Source: Mucilaginibacter auburnensis (lineage in GTDB: Bacteria; Bacteroidota; Bacteroidia; Sphingobacteriales; Sphingobacteriaceae). Taken from it: a stretch of 64,000 nucleotides of DNA. The stretch spans positions 744,001 through 808,000 of the forward strand of contig NZ_PGFJ01000002.1 in assembly GCF_002797815.1 (NCBI RefSeq). The letters run 5' to 3'. Positions 61,107-64,000 of the stretch are shown here, in pieces; within the stretch, counting starts at the first letter, position 1, and each line of letters starts with the position of its first letter. A program made the position numbers and the translations under genes. Under the pieces are notes generated by a model that was not told where the DNA came from, made no database searches, and was given only the letters and a program-made list of their open reading frames with translations.

Positions 61107-61727
61107 ATGCGTTTAAAAACCACCTTGTTAGCAATAATAACCCTTTTGTTCTGCTTTACTGCCTGCAAAAAAGACGAAAAAAAAGAACCCACACCACCAC
61201 CAACTACCGGTACAATCAGTATTAACGGGAAAGACTATAAAACTGTTCAAATAGGCAACCAAACATGGACAAGCGAGAGCTATGCCGGTGACGGCGGTTT
61301 GGCTTACGGACCAACAGTCAAACCCGAGTATGGCAAGTACTACACTTACACAGAAGTGAAAGCCATTGCCCTACCTGCAGGCTGGCGACTGCCAACTATT
61401 GATGATTACAAAACCATGGGCCAGGCTGTAGGTATTAATTTCACTGCCGGAGCGCAAAATACCGAAGCAGCCAAAAAACTGATATCAAAAACCGGTTGGA
61501 AAAACGCTACCGGAAGCAATGCTTCTGGTTTAAATCTGTTTCCGAGTAACATGATCTATAATGGCCAGCCTGCTATAGATGGCGACGTAGCCGAGTTCTG
61601 GACGGCCAGCGGCAGTACCTTCAGTATTATGGAGGCCGGCACAAACGGCAGCTTACTGAATGTGCAGTTTTTCAGCAACAGCAATTTGCCAGAGTACCGC
61701 TTCCCGGTAAGGTTTGTGAGAGATTAA
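61107..61727 (+). CDS. FISUMP-domain lipoprotein
   Basis: 206 aa. Lipobox FCFTAC with Cys20 and a low-complexity linker (DEKKEPTPPPTTG). The FISUMP domain (about 35-206) shows its family signature in TVQIGNQTWTSESY, LPAGWRLPTIDDYK and the C-terminal FPVRFVRD. Surface lipoprotein in Bacteroidota and Fibrobacteres; function unknown. Monocistronic. Confidence 0.9.
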   Translation: MRLKTTLLAIITLLFCFTACKKDEKKEPTPPPTTGTISINGKDYKTVQIGNQTWTSESYAGDGGLAYGPTVKPEYGKYYTYTEVKAIALPAGWRLPTIDDYKTMGQAVGINFTAGAQNTEAAKKLISKTGWKNATGSNASGLNLFPSNMIYNGQPAIDGDVAEFWTASGSTFSIMEAGTNGSLLNVQFFSNSNLPEYRFPVRFVRD

Positions 61728-61744
61728 GTTCTCTATCACATTGT

Positions 61745-61785
61745 AACATAAAAGCGAAGCTTTAAGATAAGCGAGCTTTTATGTT
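61745..61785. terminator. Inverted repeat between convergent genes
   Basis: AACATAAAAGC and GCTTTTATGTT pair perfectly (11 bp) across a 19-nt AAGCTT-containing loop. A likely bidirectional terminator for the FISUMP gene and the convergent 61820 gene. Confidence 0.6.
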
Positions 61786-61819
61786 ATTGATCGGGTCAAT
61801 GTATTGCAGGCTGTGTTGA

Positions 61820-62398
61820 TCAGTGCATACATCCAACATAAATTTTTGACTTGAGCTTAAAAGAACGGCTGTCAACCTTCTTCATTGCAATTAGAGCACT
61901 ATCCGCGCTGGTTTCATTTTCATAAATGCCTGTAACCAAAGCAATGGTTTTATCCTTAGCCGTTGGCTGATAAACCGACAGATATTCAAGACTCAAATTA
62001 CCGGATGGATATCGGCGGGGGAAATAATCTCCCGCATAAATTTCGTCATCGGCATCGTCCGGAAGCGCTATCAAATTCTTTTTAGCATTATAATAACGCC
62101 CGATGGTATCAATAGGAATATCAAACTGCTTGTTTATTTTCAGCATCTTACCTCGGAGGGTATAATAGTTAGCGCCGGTATCGGCAACAACAACATAATA
62201 GGTTGCGTATTCATCATCTACATTTAAGGTGCTATCAAGCTTTTCTTTTAAATCACTTTTTACCAATGTAGTAAGAGTATCCTTCCGTCCTTCGGGTTGC
62301 TCAGATATTTCCTGCGTTTGCTTGTGCCCGCAAGCCGTAACCAAAACGATAAGTATAAAGTAAATACATAACACCTCTTTAGCACGTTTTTGAGTCAT
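61820..62398 (-). CDS. Lipoprotein, unknown function
   Basis: 192 aa from the ATG at 62398 (MTQKRAKEVLCIYFILIVLV). Lipobox VLVTAC with Cys23. The mature part has beta strands (YATYYVVVADTGANYYTLR) and a C-terminal SPOR-like piece (KTIALVTGIYENETSADSAL, an uncertain match). Not assigned. Confidence 0.7.
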   Translation of the reverse strand: MTQKRAKEVLCIYFILIVLVTACGHKQTQEISEQPEGRKDTLTTLVKSDLKEKLDSTLNVDDEYATYYVVVADTGANYYTLRGKMLKINKQFDIPIDTIGRYYNAKKNLIALPDDADDEIYAGDYFPRRYPSGNLSLEYLSVYQPTAKDKTIALVTGIYENETSADSALIAMKKVDSRSFKLKSKIYVGCMH

Positions 62399-62479
62399 AT
62401 TGATATAAAAGTACAAGTCGGAAATGATATAGTGAAGTTTGACAGCATTTATAATTCAGCCCAAGTATTTCATCTATTT

Positions 62480-62616
62480 TCGTGTACCAAACACAACTCC
62501 CGGACTTGCCGACTTTCCGAACTTCCTGACAAAACGAAAAATGTTTACATCTTTCAGACGTACACGCTTCCGCACTTGCCGACTAATCTGCACATTTGCA
62601 TATCTACATATTTACG
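62480..62616. repeat. Degenerate short repeats before oligoendopeptidase gene
   Basis: GACTTGCCGACTTTCCGAAC near 62502 resembles the TCCGAAGTC family at 56862, and CTGCACATTTGCATATC at 62589-62605 resembles the TGCAAATGTG family at 46771. The 229-bp gap between genes holds only these. Confidence 0.55.
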
Positions 62617-62627
62617 CATCAACAAAC

Positions 62628-64000
62628 ATGATCCATAAAAAAACACGCAAATACATCCCTGCTGATCTGGATATCAAATGGGAAAACCTTGAACCACTTT
62701 ATACTGACTTGGTTAACCGCCATATCAACAACGTAGGCGATCTGGAGCTTTGGCTACGCGACCGCAGCGAACTGGAAGCTGCTTTAGAGGAAGACTTTGC
62801 CTGGCGCTATATCCGCATGACCTGCGATACCAATAGTGAGGAAAAGCTGGCCGCTTTCCAATACTTCGCTACCGAGATTGAGCCTAAAACAGCGCCTTAC
62901 AGTAACGAACTTAACAAAAAACTGGTTGCCAGCGATTTTTTTGACGAACTGGACCACGACAAATATTTTGTTTACCTCCGCGGTGTTAAAAAAGCGTTGG
63001 AACTGTTCAGGGAAGAAAACATCCCGATACAAACACAGATACAGGTGGAGCAGCAAAAGTACCAGCAGATAAGCGGTGCTATGTCTGTTACCATTGGCGA
63101 TAAGGAATATACCTTAGAACAAGCAGCAGTTTTGCTGAAAGATACTGATCGCGCCAAACGCGAGGAAGCCTGGAAAGCAATAACCTCCCGCCGCCTGCAG
63201 GAAAAAGAGAAATTGGATGAGTTGTACGATCACCTGCGCGGCCTGCGCCACCAGGTAGCTGTAAACGCCGGTTTTGAAAACTACCGCGACTATATGTTCC
63301 AGGCCTTAGGCAGATTTGACTACACCCCGCAGGATTGCTATGCCTTCCATGAAGCCATTGAGCGCGAGGTGGTACCTATTTTGCAGGAGCAGGCACATCA
63401 GCGCAAAGAGGCATTAGGCCTGGAAGAACTTCGTCCCTGGGATATGGATGTAAATACTTCAGGCAAACCACCGCTTAAACCATTTAACAACGGCGAGGAA
63501 CTTATAGATAAAACCATCCAGTGCTTTACCAACATCAGCAAGTACCTGGGTGAGCGTTTGGAAATAATGAAGGTTAACAACCTGTTTGATGTGGAGAGCC
63601 GCAAAGGTAAGGCTCCGGGTGGTTACAACTATCCCCTATCAGAAACCGGCGCGCCTTTCATCTTTATGAACTCGGCTAATACCTTCCGCGATCTGACCAC
63701 CATGGTACACGAGGGTGGGCATGCTGTACATACTTTCCTTACTGCTGATCTGGAACTGAACGACTTTAAACATTGCCCGTCTGAAGTGGCGGAGTTGGCG
63801 TCTATGTCAATGGAGCTGCTCTCTATGGATAACTGGAATGTGTACTTTACTAATGAGGACGACCTGCGCCGCGCCAAACGCGACCAATTGGTGGATGTGT
63901 TGAAAACCCTGCCATGGGTAGCCGTGGTTGACCAGTTCCAGCACTGGATCTACACCAACCCTGGCCACACTGCAGACGAGCGTCGCGACGCCTGGAAGCA
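62628..64000 (+). CDS. M3 family oligoendopeptidase (3' end off window)
   Basis: Frame from the ATG at 62628 (MIHKKTRKYIPADLDIKWEN) runs to the window edge, 457 codons. The zinc motif HEGGH is at 361-365 (TTMVHEGGHAVHTF), and the family's helical core is visible (ELYDHLRGLRHQVAVNAGFENYRDYMFQALGRFDY in sequence order). Third zinc ligand Glu should be in SEVAELASMSMELL, about 25 residues on. Cytosolic, PepF-type; cuts oligopeptides. The C-terminal third is outside the window. Confidence 0.93.
   Translation, partial: MIHKKTRKYIPADLDIKWENLEPLYTDLVNRHINNVGDLELWLRDRSELEAALEEDFAWRYIRMTCDTNSEEKLAAFQYFATEIEPKTAPYSNELNKKLVASDFFDELDHDKYFVYLRGVKKALELFREENIPIQTQIQVEQQKYQQISGAMSVTIGDKEYTLEQAAVLLKDTDRAKREEAWKAITSRRLQEKEKLDELYDHLRGLRHQVAVNAGFENYRDYMFQALGRFDYTPQDCYAFHEAIEREVVPILQEQAHQRKEALGLEELRPWDMDVNTSGKPPLKPFNNGEELIDKTIQCFTNISKYLGERLEIMKVNNLFDVESRKGKAPGGYNYPLSETGAPFIFMNSANTFRDLTTMVHEGGHAVHTFLTADLELNDFKHCPSEVAELASMSMELLSMDNWNVYFTNEDDLRRAKRDQLVDVLKTLPWVAVVDQFQHWIYTNPGHTADERRDAWK

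Overview
The window reads as chromosomal DNA of a Bacteroidota bacterium of the Sphingobacteriaceae type (Mucilaginibacter/Pedobacter-like; genus is inference). Evidence: promoters of the TTG / TAnnTTTG form, few recognisable Shine-Dalgarno sequences, a GldB lipoprotein, TlpA-like proteins with N-terminal DUF4369-type regions, M13/M1/S41/S10/M3 peptidases, a FISUMP lipoprotein, a TAT-type Gfo/Idh/MocA oxidoreductase paired with a PmoA-like protein, and many short palindromic repeats abutting stop codons. No phage, conjugative element, transposase or CRISPR array was seen.

Layout. 1-3.7 kb: a minus-strand stressosome operon (RsbR-, RsbS- and RsbT-like proteins, an RsbT/PP2C fusion, and a histidine kinase cut by the window edge). 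3.8-14.5 kb: housekeeping and peptidase genes (holA, a hybrid kinase, valS, an M13 peptidase, an aldo/keto reductase). A five-copy hairpin repeat array with an embedded DUF559 endonuclease lies at 10.0-11.15 kb. 14.6-20.1 kb: the most unusual stretch. It holds three copies of an apparently structured, terminator-ended non-coding RNA (two of about 510 nt, one divergent of about 354 nt). A WG-repeat gene sits between the first two, bounded by direct repeats derived from the RNA 3' end. 19.9-21.7 kb: a palindromic operator, a short peptide ending in six cysteines, a serine carboxypeptidase and a tRNA-Cys, arranged like a cysteine-sensing operon. 21.7-34 kb: a TetR-like/AarF pair, tandem PqiA-like membrane proteins, a frameshifted gene, secreted peptidase, thioredoxin and fasciclin proteins, then the Gfo/Idh-PmoA pair. 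34-50 kb: mostly core genes (lpdA, an M1 peptidase, an ABC exporter, eno, a Nei-like glycosylase, a DEAD-box helicase, mtgA, nadE). 51-64 kb: gldB, an OsmC-like protein, a HAD phosphatase, a GAF/PAS protein, a UbiA-family prenyltransferase, small secreted proteins, an alkB operon behind a perfect palindromic operator, and the start of an M3 oligoendopeptidase.

Two regions look most worth following. One is the three-copy RNA family with its WG gene. The other is the poly-Cys leader - S10 peptidase - tRNA-Cys locus, where one amino acid links the leader and the tRNA. All functions are inferred from reading translated motifs; no database or folding search was run.
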